A DNA stretch of 64,000 nt. Origin: Parietaria judaica. Its lineage: Eukaryota; Streptophyta; Magnoliopsida; Rosales; Urticaceae. The stretch is taken from contig OX940866.1 of assembly GCA_954871525.1 (NCBI GenBank), positions 10,315,001 through 10,379,000 of the forward strand, in the 5' to 3' direction. The position numbers and the translations under genes were made by a program. The notes below the pieces were generated by a model. The model saw nothing but the letters and a program-made list of their open reading frames with translations. It did not search any database and was not told the DNA's origin. Of the stretch, positions 1 to 10,243 are shown one piece after another; the stretch's first letter is position 1; every line of letters begins with the position of its first letter.

Positions 1-879
1 GCCCAAGAGGTGTAAAATTTGTTTTTGTACTATCGGTCCCGTGTACAAGGCATTTCCTGGCGATTTCTTAATAACGACATCCACTTGTACATTATACCGT
101 TGAATCAAACTTCTCAGTTCTAAGAACATCCCATGATTCAATGATGTTACGGACTCATCATGGGCTCTGAGAGGACATCCCATATAAGTAAGCCATCTTA
201 CCGCATCAATTGAAGTTTTCAAACGAAGTCGATTTTCCGCTTTCTTTTCCGATGAAATATTTTCAAATTTATTTTTTATATGAGATAATTGGTCCATAAG
301 AGCATCGCAACCTCTCACGGCGTTTCTATGACTTGAATTATAATTTTTTCCGACGTGTAACAAAAGAGCACAATTCTTTCTGTTTTTCACCTTTTTCCAT
401 CCTTGAAATCCTTCAACAGTGAATGCTTTGGCTATGTTCCCACTCTCTTTTCTAAATAAGAAACAAGGTAAACAAAACATGGCATTCCTATAAGGAGAAT
501 ATTCTAACCATGTTGAGCCGAGCTTATACCAAGATTCTTGAAAACTTCCTAAATGTGTTTCTCCTTTTTGTGCATATGCTCCTTCTTTCTTTGGTTGATA
601 AGGTCCCAATTTGATGTAAGCTCGCCGTACTTTGTCGTGCATATGAGTTGGGTAAATGCAAATTTGTCGTCGTTTTCCTGGATCTCTCTCCACATTGTTG
701 ATATCAAACTCAACTTCATCTTGAACCTCTACTTCATCTTGAACCTCTTCTTCATCTTTATTTCTTCGTATTTCCGTAGCATGTTACTCAGAATGCAAAT
801 TTTCATCATCTTTGACCTCATTCACTGAACTTGAAAAACTAGATCTCTTGAAGAACGCATCGATTGTCCCTTTCTTCAT
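1..879 (-). pseudogene. hAT-type TTF zinc-finger / DUF4371 transposase-like gene, N-terminal part
   Basis: The first ATG on the minus strand is at 879. The N-terminus begins MKKGTIDAFFKR, typical of the plant 'zinc finger MYM-type / TTF-type' domesticated-like hAT proteins. Codon 32 (786-784) is a TAA stop, after which the same frame stays open to the window edge. It passes an acidic stretch, a TTF-like segment with a CLPCFLFR core, and the region that precedes DUF4371. These proteins are transposase relatives with an RNase-H-like fold; the catalytic part would lie outside the window. The in-frame stop suggests a dead copy. An alternative is translation from a later start, but no convincing ATG lies just after the stop. 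Confidence 0.7.
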
Positions 880-1555
880 CTAAAAATTAGAAATAAATTT
901 CCATGAATCAACAACACCTAATTGCAAGTTGCACCATATATCATTTTACAATTTACCGTATTTATTTTTACAACACCTATTACTTACCAATTGAAAATTA
1001 CAGTATTTATAATGTTAGTTATCAACAAATTCTATTAGTTACCAATTACAACACCTATTACTTACCAATTACTTATCATTATCTCAACATTAACACCTAT
1101 TATTACTTACAATATTTATTTTACAGTAATTATATATACATGATCAAGTCAACAAGCCCAAAGCAGTAACGATTTCTACTTTAAGCCTTAAATACCAACT
1201 TTTGTTTGGAAGTTTCAGGTTAAGAAAATTACTTACCTATTAAACCCTAGAATAGAACGAAAGATGATTTGCAGAGAGAGAGAGAAGACAGAGCTTAGAG
1301 GGCAGAGGCGTCGTCGCATTGAATTGCTTGGGTGGAGGTCGCCGCAAGTGGTGGTGCCGTCACGTCGAGTGGCCGGAACAACGGAGGTCGTCACGGCCGT
1401 CGTGTCTCTCTCGAAGTCGAATCTGGTGAGTAGTGGGAAAGGTCAAGAGAGATGTTGAATGAGAGAGGTGAAAAAAGGGGGGTATCTCTTATATATGATT
1501 TTTGGGCTTTGGGGGGGCCAAGTCATCTTCAGCCCATAGAGTGGATCCGCCACTG
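1..1555 (-). mobile_element. hAT-superfamily element, partial (runs off the left edge)
   Basis: The right boundary is set by the terminal motif CAGTGGCGGATCCAC, read on the minus strand at 1555-1541, a common hAT terminus of the 'cagtggcgga' type. The minus-strand region inside it is a 5' leader (1540-880) followed by a coding region that continues beyond base 1. The other terminus and the matching 8-bp target duplication are outside the window, so completeness cannot be judged. The leader contains a GA-rich run near 1275 and a G-run near 1511. Confidence 0.75.
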
Positions 1556-2255
1556 CTAAATTGTATTGATTATTTCTGTAAATTAATAAATTATTCATTT
1601 ATGATATTAATATAGAATTAGGGACACAAAGCATATAGAGAAAAAAAAAAGGTTTTATTTTCCCCCAAATTTGTTTATAATGTGATAATTTACCTGAAAT
1701 TTATTTTTCATGATTTTTTTCTTCACATTTTAACCTTTAGTAATGTATTTTTTATATTTATTTACATGATTATGATGCATTCATCATATTTTCTTCATAT
1801 ATTGAGTATGAAGTTTATTCCATAATTGAATTGATTCATAATTTCATATATAGCATGACACATCATCCGACATCCACCTTTCTTGTCATTTTGTCGTATT
1901 TATTAGAAATATTTCAGCATTTACAAAGAAAACACAACAATATACAATATGTGCTACTTATTTAAAACATAATAAATTGTATTGATTTTACCGAATTGCA
2001 CGTTGTTTTTCATGATATGCCTCATAAGATCCACGCAAGGCAACTAATCTTTCAGTGATTATCTTTTTCTTAATAAATGAAATTAAATGTCATATTAAAT
2101 TTTACGTGATTTTCTTGATATGGATAACGTCTTATCGAAAGATTATACTCAAATAATAAATTGATGCATGCATAAATATGTGGTGAAGAACAGTAAAATT
2201 ATATCCAAGAAAATTCACTCAAAGAGATTTACTGGGTAATTTACACACTCTCAAA
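1556..2255. other. AT-rich stretch upstream of the cysteine-rich peptide gene
   Basis: No coding region or clear repeat was found. It is AT-rich and includes a short poly(A) tract near 1641. It should contain the promoter of the small peptide gene that starts at 2256, but no single TATA box stands out. Confidence 0.5.
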
Positions 2256-3032
2256 ATGGCCCTCCGAATCAAGTTCTCGACTTTGCGATTCATCATCATT
2301 ATCATTACGATTGCGATGCTTGGCTTTTCGCTTATTAGTACATTTTTTGTTACCCTTCAAAATTAATGACAGATTCAGAATTTTGGTAGACAGATAAAAT
2401 AAGATTTTTTTGCATGAAAAGTTTAAAAATTAATTTGAAAAGACTACGTGCATTTACATTCATTTTATATTTTACTTATATCTAATGGCTTAAAAGTTTT
2501 TTTATTTTTATTTTATTACACGTGTTTAAAAAAATTATATTATATATTAAATATATTGAATTCGTAAATGAAGGTGAGGATATTTTTGTTCGAAAATTGG
2601 AAGGTAAATTAATTTTTTGTAATACTATTGTGAATATATGTTATATTACGTGGAAAATGATTGGATTTATAAATATATTAAATTACTTAGGGTTTTATCT
2701 AGTCTTTATCTTTAATGATCATTCTTGTTTTTATCATAGTTTCATATCGAATGAGGGTGTAATATGCTTCACATAAAAATGTTGCGTTATTGCAAATTGC
2801 TTACCAATATTATCAATTAATTAACATGATGTGAGAAAATACATTGGATATTTTTCTTCTTTTTATTTGTCGAAACAAATAAGGGATATATCTTCATCTT
2901 TTATATCTTGTTCTCAAGAGTTAAACTCGTGTTTTTTTTTTAAACGAAAAAAGAGCATATAATTATCTTATTTATCTTTGGATGCAGCGGCGGCCCGAGA
3001 ACATGGTCACTGCATCAGTGTTCTAAAATGCG

Positions 3033-3037
3033 CGTAT
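3033..3037. repeat. target-site duplication CGTAT of copia-1 (left copy)
   Basis: CGTAT here matches 9261-9265 directly after the right LTR. Both lie in the coding sequence of the cysteine-rich peptide gene, so this is the true insertion site. Confidence 0.85.
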
Positions 3038-3272
3038 TATGAAGTAAGCAATGAGGTTTTGTGATATACTTGCTCTGCAAGTTGTATTATAATTACTTTT
3101 GCTATCAAGTTTATATAAGGGTAAAACAGTCATTTTTTAAGTGTTCTTATGCCTATAAAGGCAGCATGTGCGCTAGCTTCTTTCCTCACCTCCAACATTT
3201 TGTACTCCTACTTCAATAAATAATTCCACAGCTTCTCACACTTTTGTTCTCATCTGTACACAAATATTTCCA

Positions 3273-3306
<34 letters not shown>

Positions 3307-3439
3307 ATATATATATATATATATATAAATAAACAGAGAAGTAAACGTGAGTGATAGTGAGTGGCTTCTTGCATTAAAGTGTTGTCATATTTTTTCATTG
3401 TGCTTTTGTGGCAAAAGTTCCAATTATCTAAAACTAACA
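3038..3439 (+). repeat. copia-1 5' LTR
   Basis: Pairs with 8857-9260. It contains a TATA-like CTATAAAG near 3153, an AATAAA-type signal near 3217 and a long (TA)n microsatellite at about 3278-3327. It ends ...CTAACA directly before the primer-binding site. The (TA)n run is the main length difference between the LTRs. Confidence 0.9.
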
Positions 3440-3441
3440 TT

Positions 3442-3453
3442 TGGTATCAGAGC
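3442..3453 (+). other. primer-binding site of copia-1
   Basis: TGGTATCAGAGC is complementary to the 3' end of initiator methionine tRNA, the standard primer site of plant Ty1-copia elements. It lies two bases after the LTR end. Confidence 0.9.
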
Positions 3454-3598
3454 GGGGTTGTGAGTGTTGTTGTCAGGTCTCTTGAAATTCTTAGTATGCT
3501 CTGTGGTTGCGGTTCCGACTGATCTTCCACATCAGAAACGAATTTCTTAAGATTTTATTGTATGAGTTTTTTTTTTGTCTCGAGGTACTGCCAACACA

Positions 3599-5410
3599 AT
3601 GGGTGATCTCCAAGTCGTCGGAGGAATCAAGAAACTCAACAGCAACAACTACAACACCTGGGAAACATGCATGATATCCTATTTGCAAGGACACGACCTT
3701 TGGGAGGTCATCGGCGGAAGCGAAACTACGCCGCCGGAGGAAGATGCTAACGACATCTTGCGCAAATGGAGAATCAAAGCAGGCAAAGCAATGTTTGCCC
3801 TAAAGACCACCATTGAAGAAAAGATATTGAAGCACATTCGGGACGACAAGATGCCAAAAGAAGCGTGGGAGACGTTCATGACGCTTTTGTCAAAGAAGAA
3901 TGATGCAAGGCTACAACTCTTGGAGAACGAGCTACTATCGATCTCACAACGCGACGTGACGATTGCTCAATATTTCCACAAGGTAAAGTCAATATGTCGT
4001 GAGATTGGCGATCTAGATCCGAACTCCGTCATCGGAGAGGCTCGTATGAAAAGGATCATCATTCACGGCTTGAGACCGGAGTATCGAAGCTTCGTGATTG
4101 CTGTACAACGATGGCCCGTTCAACCATCACTTGTAGAGTTCGAGAATCTGCTAGCAAGCCAAGAAGCGATGGCTACGCAAATGGGAGGCGTCACACTAAA
4201 TAATGAAGAGGAGAAACACCTCCTGCTAACGCCTAAAAAATGGGTAGCCAAGCAGAAGAAGAACCATGGAGTTGAGTCTTCTTCTAGCTCGTCAAGTCGT
4301 AGCGGATACGGCGGAGATAGCCGAGCATGTGGTAGAGGCCGAGGACGAGGGCGAGGTCGTGACATGCGAGGTCGCGGCAGTAGCTCACCCTGTCAGGAAG
4401 GCACCACGGTCCCAAGAGACAAGAGCATGGTGAAGTGCTACAATTGTCAGAAACTCGGGCACTACGCATCGGAATGCCACAACAAGAAGCACGGCGACGA
4501 AGCAAACCTGACCAGTTTCCACAAAGACGAGCCCATGCGTATGTTCACCCAGCTGGAGAGGGACGTTGAAGTGCGGAGAGACGAGGAGACGAGCGTCGAA
4601 TGCGCGATCGACACTGAACCCGGGCGAGAATCGGTCAGAGAGAAGACCGACCTGGAGAAGCCAGTCGACGTGAAGTCGAGCCCGGAGCCCGAGCTGATGA
4701 TGGCCGAGAAGAGGCCCAGCCTGGAGAAGATGACTGACGAGACGGTCATGCTTATCGAGGACAACGTTATTGCAAACCTCCTTGTAGATGGAGAGAAGAA
4801 AGTCTATACCGATGTTTGGTATTTAGACAATGGTGCGAACAACCACATGACGGGAGATCGAGCTAAGTTTAAAGAGCTCGACGAGAAGATCACCGGGAGC
4901 GTGAAGTTCGGCGATGAATCGATCGTCGAAATCAGAGGCAGAGGGTCCATATTGTTCCAATGCAAGAACGGGGACCAACGCATGCTGACTCACGTGTACT
5001 ACATCCCGAAGCTAAAGGGTAACATCATCAACCTCGGTCAGATGACGGAGGTCGGCAACACAGTGGTGATGGTCGGCTCGTACTTGAAGATGTGGAACCA
5101 GAGTGACACCCTGTTGATGAAAGTGAAGAGAACGCCGAACAGGTTGTACAAGATACTCTTGGAGACGGGCCAACCCGTCTGCTTATTGGCGTCCCTGGCA
5201 GACCTGGCTTGGTTGTGGCATGCACGACTTGGGCACGTAAACTTCCACGCGCTCAAGATGATGGGAGATAAGAAGATGGCCTTTGGGGTTCCCAAGATTG
5301 AACACCCCAACCAGATCTGCGAATGCTGCATGGTCACGAAACAGGCAAGAGTGTCATTTCCGATCAAGGCCAAGTTCCTAGCAGAGCGACCCCTAACTGG
5401 TGCACGCTGA
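3599..5410 (+). pseudogene. copia-1 gag and protease region
   Basis: The first in-frame ATG at 3599 opens a Gag of the UBN2 type. Residues near the middle are Ser-rich then Arg/Gly-rich, followed by an intact zinc knuckle CYNCQKLGHYASEC (CX2CX4HX4C). Next come an acidic linker, the protease motif WYLDNGANNHM (Asn at the usual Ser/Thr of D-S/T-G-A) and a GAG-pre-integrase motif LWHARLGH. The frame ends at 5408-5410 just after 'RPL'. Comparison with copia-2 shows that about two bases are lost near 5395 and the integrase continues in another frame. Gag itself is open. Its N-terminal half is unlike copia-2's although the C-terminal half is very similar. Confidence 0.9.
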
Positions 5411-6287
5411 CCTGTGTGGTCCAATCACCCCGGCCACCCTAGCCGGCAACAAGTACTTATTTTTACTTGTTGATAACTACAGCCATTGGATGTGGGTTTA
5501 TACGCTCAAGGAGAAGAGTGAAGCTCTTGAAGTCTTCAAGAAGTTCAAGAGGCTCGTGGAAAACCAGTCAGGACATAGACTGAAGACCCTGCGAACAGAT
5601 AGAGGAGGCGAGTTCACGTCTCAGAATTTTGCGGAATATTGCAGAGAATAAGGTGTAGAGCGACACCTCACCGCACCATACATGCCCCAGCAGAACAGCG
5701 TGGTGGAAAGACGCAATCAAACCGTCATGGAAACAACAAGGAGTTTGCTGAAAAGCATGCAAGTCCCGGCGAGGTTCTGGGGAGAAGCAATACGACACGT
5801 GGTTTACTTGCTGAACCGTCTACCGACTAAGGCGCTAGCATGGAAATGGAAGAAACCTCATCTGGAGCATTTGAAGGTGTTTGGGTGCACCGCACATGTA
5901 AAGACTGTGGGACCGCACCTCAAGAAGCTCGATGACCGGAGTCAACCGATGGTGTATCTTGGCGCAAAGGAAGGGAGCAAAGCACACAGGTTTTACGACC
6001 CCCGACGCGGGAAAGTGCATGTAAGCAGAGACACCGTGTTCGAAGAGGAAAAGAAGTGGGATTGGCGCGACGAGAATGGAGAGCCCGAACAGAACTCGAT
6101 AGAGTTCATACTCGCAGAGGAAGAGACGATCGAGCAGGAAGAGGGAGAGAGCCCCATTCCAAGGACTAGCAACGTCCAGTTCGATAGAAATCAATTCGCT
6201 TGGAACAAGCACGACTGGAACGAACTCACCACCAGGCTCACCCAATCTAGGATCAGGGATGATCACTCCGATCCAAGAGAGAGATAG
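5400..6287 (+). pseudogene. copia-1 integrase region
   Basis: The core starts with HADLCGPITPATLAG and continues through LRTDRGGEF, the second catalytic Asp region. A TAA at 5649-5651 replaces an expected Glu codon, then PQQNSVVERRNQTVMETTR carries the catalytic Glu. Relative to copia-2 a few residues are missing in frame around 5835. The frame runs out at 6287 after a further frameshift near 6250. The two catalytic segments that can be judged are conserved, so inactivation is by the stop and frameshifts. Confidence 0.88.
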
Positions 6288-7455
6288 TTCGGGAGGAACC
6301 AGCTCGGGAGACTCGTCGATCAAGGACGGACCAAGAGGGTTTGGTACCCTGTCTGACGTCTACGAAGAAGCGCAAGAGCTTGATTTTAGTCTAGAGGAGC
6401 TCCTGCTGGTTAATGAAGAGGAACCAACCAACTATCGTGAGGCAGCCACCGAAAAGGAATGGCAGGAAGCGATGAACAGAGAGTTGGAGTCCATTGAGAA
6501 AAATCAGACATGGGAACTAGTCGACCTTCTAAAAGGTCACAAGTCCATTGGTCTGAAGTGGGTCTACAAACTCAAAAAAGACTCTGAAGGCAAGGTCCTC
6601 AAGCACAAGGTCAGACTGGTCGCAAAGGGCTAAGTGCAGAAGCATGGAGTAGACTTCGAGGAAATTTTCGCTCCAGTAGCCAGACTCGACACGGTCAGGC
6701 TAATCCTAGCCCTCGCTGCTCACCGAGGTTGGAAAATCCAACACCTGGACGTCAAATCAGCATTCCTGAATGGTGAACTTGAAGAAGAAGTCTACGTTGC
6801 TCAGCCTGAAGGCTTCGTTGACAAGACCGCAGAGCACAAGGTGCACAAATTGTCAAAAGCTCTTTATGGGTTGCGACAAGCACCACGTGCATGGAACACT
6901 CGACTTGACAAGAGTATAAAGAGTCTTGGTTTCAAGAAGTGTTCCCAGGAGCAGGCAGTCTACACGAGGAGCTCAGGAGAGGAAGCCTTGATCGTCGGTG
7001 TGTACATCAACGACCTGATCGTGACTGGATCCAGCGCAGATGGCATAGATGGATTCAAGAAGCAGATGATGAAGGAGTTCGAGATGAGTGACCTCGGACT
7101 ACTCTCATACTACGTCGGCATCGAGGTCGATCAGAAGAAGGAACGCATCATGCTAAGGCAGACTGCCTACGCGAAGAAGATCCTGCAGCAATTCAAGATG
7201 GCAGATTACAACCCGAGCAAGTATCCAATGGAACCAAAGTTAAAGCTCGGGAAATATGCTGAAGGAACCCCAGTAGATCCCACGGAGTACAGGCGTGTCA
7301 TCGGGTGTCTCAGGTACCTAACCCACAACCGACCTGACATCTCATATGCAATTGGCATAGTGAGTCGTCACATGGAAAATCCTACTAGTCTACACAAGCA
7401 GGTTGTGAAGCACATCCTTCGTTACGTGAAGGGAACGACGAGCTATGTGATCTAG
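6259..7455 (+). pseudogene. copia-1 reverse transcriptase
   Basis: The segment has the standard copia RT blocks: WQEAMNRELESIEKNQTWEL, WVYKLKKDSEGKV, a stop TAA at 6631-6633 where copia-2 has Tyr, then HLDVKSAFLNGELEEEVY and YGLRQAPRAW. The catalytic YVDD box reads YIND, so one metal-binding Asp is Asn. The frame stops at TAG 7453-7455 where copia-2 has Gln. With two stops and a damaged active site this enzyme is dead. Confidence 0.9.
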
Positions 7456-7737
7456 TACGGAAGACAAAGAGGAGCTGTAGAACTGATCGGTTTTACCGAC
7501 AGTGACTTAGCTAGTGATATCGATGACAGAAAAAGTACCGGAGGTATGGCATTTTACCTCAACGGGAATTTGATCACTTGGCAATCACAGAAGCAGAATA
7601 CTGTGGCCTTATCCTCTTGTGAAGCCGAGTTCATGGCAGCGACCGCAACGTCCAGTCAAGCGTTGTGGTTGAGAAACTTATTGAGCGAAGTGACTGGAGC
7701 CGAGCAAAAGCCAGTTACTCTTTACGTGGACAACAAG

Positions 7738-8614
7738 TGTTAGAATAAATGCATCAATAAATGCATGTCCGATAATATTCTAATAAAGACTTAGTTGTTG
7801 AAGAGTGTGGGAATGAGAAGAGTCCCACATTGATTAAACACAAAGAGTTGGTGGTGTTTAAATAGAGTGGTATTCATGACAAGCTCAACACGAGGTTGAG
7901 CTAGTGATGTATCATATGGAGTGTGATGCGGAGGCGAGGTGGCGAGATCACGCCACTTTGTTCTCTCGCAACGCCAACCCCGCCGGTGTTGCCACCGGCG
8001 ACACCGGCTCGGGCTTGGGGGCGTGGGCGTGGGCGTAGAGGCGCTAGTGGCACCTTGTAGGCGCACTTAAGGCACTTAAGCACGTGGCGAGCGGCTTAGG
8101 CTCGGGTCCTCGGGCTCTCTCGCGGCGATTCTCGCCTAGCGGTAGCAATTACTTGGCTAGCGGTAATGACTTTCGTATAGCGGTAGAGGTAATGACTACT
8201 AGCGGTAGCTAGTTTACTTGGCTAACGGTAACGACTTTCGCATAGCGGTAGAGGTAACGGCTACATGGCAGTTTTCGTCGGTTACTGTCCTTTCAAAAAG
8301 GGTCGCTACCTTTAAAAATGAAAGTTACTTTTGCCTATAAAACACTCTCCATATTTCGAGTTTCATTATTACAACTACATGATATCGAAATACAGAATAC
8401 CAAAATCTCTCTCAGCAATTTCCAGAAACTGTTCTTGCCTATTTCGTGCTTCACAAACGTCTTGTGCAGTACGATTTAAGGCTTGTCGTATCCTGTGGTA
8501 TTCTTGCGTTGTAGACCTCTAGACGTTCTCGGAGGTTCTCGAAATACTATAAGGAAAGCGTGTTCATGCGTGATTGAAGCCCGGACGTCTTCGATCTCCA
8601 ATAATTATCCAACA
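7738..8614. mobile_element. solo LTR (877 bp) inserted in copia-1 RNase H
   Basis: The sequence starts TGTTAG and ends CCAACA, an inverted LTR terminus. It is flanked by perfect 5-bp duplications ACAAG (7733-7737 and 8615-8619). Removing it and one ACAAG restores the RNase H reading. No internal retrotransposon sequence is present, so this is the product of LTR-LTR recombination. It holds a TATA-like CCTATAAAAC near 8335, suggesting plus orientation, and an internal duplication (see next entry). It is unrelated to the LTRs of copia-1, -2 or -3. Confidence 0.9.
8150..8265. repeat. tandem duplication inside the solo LTR
   Basis: Two diverged ~60-bp copies each contain ACTTGGCTAxCGGTAA, a GACTTTCGxATAGCGGTAGAG block and an AGGTAA. 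They may be promoter/enhancer repeats of the LTR U3 region; that role is inferred. Confidence 0.7.
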
Positions 8615-8856
8615 ACAAGTCCGCGATCGCACTGATGAAAAACCCGGTGTTTCATGGACGCAGCAAGCACATCGATACGCGGTTTCATTTCATTCGGGAG
8701 TGCATGGAGAAGCGCGAGATCATCGTCGAGTTTGTAAGAACCAAAGAGCAACGTGCTGACATTCTCACGAAGGCTCTAGCTCGTATCAAATTTGTGGAGA
8801 TGCGAGAGTTGCTCGGTGTGAAGAACCTCGAACCACGTCAAGCTTACGAGGGAGAA

Positions 8857-9099
8857 TATGAAGTAAGCAATGGCGTTTTGTGATATACTTGCTCTGCAAG
8901 TTGTTTTATAAGTTGTATTATAATTAGTTTGCTATCAAGTTTATATAAGGGTAAAATAGTCATTTTTAAAGTGTTCTTATAAAAGCAGCATATGCGCTAG
9001 CTTCTTTCCTCACCTCCAACGTTTTGTACTCCTACTTCAATAAATAATTCCACAACTTCTCTCACTTCTTTTGTTCTCATCTGTACACAAATATTTCCA

Positions 9100-9154
<55 letters not shown>

Positions 9155-9260
9155 CAGAGAAGTAAACGTGAGTGATAGTGAGTGGCTTCTTGCATTAAAG
9201 TGTTGTCATATTTTTTCATTGTGCTTTTGTGGAAAAAGTTCCAATTATTTGGAACCAACA
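8857..9260 (+). repeat. copia-1 3' LTR
   Basis: Matches 3038-3439 with scattered substitutions and a longer (TA)n tract (about 9104-9147). It follows a purine-rich tract ending GAGGGAGAA and ends ...CCAACA before CGTAT. Confidence 0.9.
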
Positions 9261-9364
9261 CGTATGTACACCTCGGAGACTGTGAGGGCTTCTGCCGGAG
9301 CCTCGGTTATACCGGAGGAGGTTGCTATAAAGACACGGAACCCTGGTGCTACTGGAACCATTAA

Positions 9365-10243
9365 TAATAGCCTTGCCTTAGTACTTCGTCTCTCATTCAT
9401 GTACTTTTACCATGCAAAAGAAATAATATGTATCCTCTGAATGTTAGTACGCTGTTTTTGAAGAAATAAATTGCGGGAATATTTAGTATTATATTTTAGA
9501 ACTATATGTATTTCATCTGGGTACAACTAATTTTTATTGATATTAATTTTAAGGATAATTGGGGTCCCAAACACGGCATATTCTAATACAGAGTTGCTAA
9601 TAGAGACGAAGATTGGCTGAATCGAAGCTTTTCATGCTTAAACTAATGGCTGAATGGAGTCCCATGGTGGCGACGAGCCTCCTCCTCATCCTTCTCCTTC
9701 TCTTCCTCTACCTTGGAGAGACCCAAAGATCCACCCCCTTTTGCCAGAATATGGTAAGTGTGAATCTCTTACTATTTCAGGATAAAAATAGACACTTTCT
9801 CTGGCTCTGAGATTCGGTTTCATTTTCGTATGATTTGGGTTATAGGTTTTCTGGGTTAGTTGGATTTTATTTGACTGGTTTGGGTTTTCTTCGATGCTGT
9901 CTTGGTAGAATATTATGGAAGCTTTATGTATATTCCTTGTTTTGATTTTTGTGGTGGTTGAGATACTGAATATTGTGTTTAATATTGTCATAAAGGCAAA
10001 AAATGGACCCAGTCAGTGTCTTTGTTGCTTTCTTTGAGTTCACATGGTCCTCTTTTCTATGTTTTTATGTGATTCATGTTGACTTAGTATATTGGTATTT
10101 TTTATGCAATATTTGTATACAATATCATGCACATGGGGTACTATAGATATTAAATCATTGTTCCAGCTTTTTGTATTATGCACATATTTTATTACAGTTT
10201 TTTGACTTACCATTTTTTGTTGGTTGTTGACAATTTTCCAGAT
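9365..10243 (+). other. spacer with a small hydrophobic ORF ahead of the MULE remnant
   Basis: From an ATG at 9634 an ORF of 40 codons encodes a strongly hydrophobic segment (VATSLLLILLLLFLYL) and then reaches a good splice donor GTAAGT at 9754. A plausible acceptor TTTCCAG ends at 10241, just before the MULE ORF start at 10244. Spliced that way the upstream frame hits a stop four codons into the MULE exon (the third base-triplet after its first codon), so it is not a fusion. It may be a leader exon of the MULE transcript or a captured fragment. I do not recognise the peptide. Confidence 0.35.

Larger units (their letters stand above)
7456..8883 (+). pseudogene. copia-1 RNase H, interrupted by a solo LTR
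   Basis: The first half reads through GFTDSDLASDIDDRKSTGG and ALSSCEAEFMA (catalytic Asp and Glu regions) to VDNK. It is then cut by the insertion at 7738-8614. The second half resumes at 8620 with [19 protein letters not shown] and [15 protein letters not shown], and ends in the right LTR at 8881-8883. One copy of the 5-bp duplication plus the LTR totals 882 bp, so the frame is unchanged across the insertion, but the inserted sequence contains stops. Confidence 0.88.
3038..9260 (+). mobile_element. copia-1: Ty1-copia LTR retrotransposon, degenerate
   Basis: Two ~403-bp LTRs (3038-3439 and 8857-9260) flank a gag-pol region in the order gag, protease, integrase, reverse transcriptase, RNase H, which defines Ty1-copia. 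A CGTAT duplication flanks the element, a primer-binding site follows the left LTR, and a purine tract precedes the right one. Pol is broken by a frameshift near 5395, stops at 5649, 6631 and 7453, a second frameshift near 6250, and a solo LTR inserted at 7738. Two extra bases (TA) lie between the left duplication and the TG of the LTR; the same oddity occurs in copia-2. The element cannot make its own enzymes. Confidence 0.92.
2256..9364 (+). pseudogene. secreted cysteine-rich (defensin-like) peptide gene split by a copia insertion
   Basis: Exon 1 is 2256-2337: ATG, basic N-terminus, then a long Ile/Leu-rich signal peptide. A GTACAT donor follows. Exon 2 begins at 2988 after a pyrimidine-rich tract and GCAG. 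It runs to 3037, is interrupted by copia-1 (3038-9260) and one copy of the 5-bp target duplication (9261-9265), and resumes at 9266 to a TAA at 9362-9364. Without the insert the coding length is 231 nt, exactly 77 codons, and both the splice phase and the insertion junction keep frame. The mature part has six cysteines spaced x5, x7, x3, x9, x7, with the CX3C pair and a GXC...C gamma-core-like end of CS-alpha-beta peptides. The usual last CXC is CYW here, so two of the eight defensin cysteines are missing. The family call is inference; the gene structure is read directly. Confidence 0.65.

Noticed and set aside
9182..9364. Chimeric peptide from the copia-1 right LTR into the cysteine-rich exon with a hydrophobic N-terminus
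   Set aside because: The frame starts with GTG, not ATG, and no in-frame ATG precedes the cysteine part, so a translated LTR-peptide fusion is unlikely.
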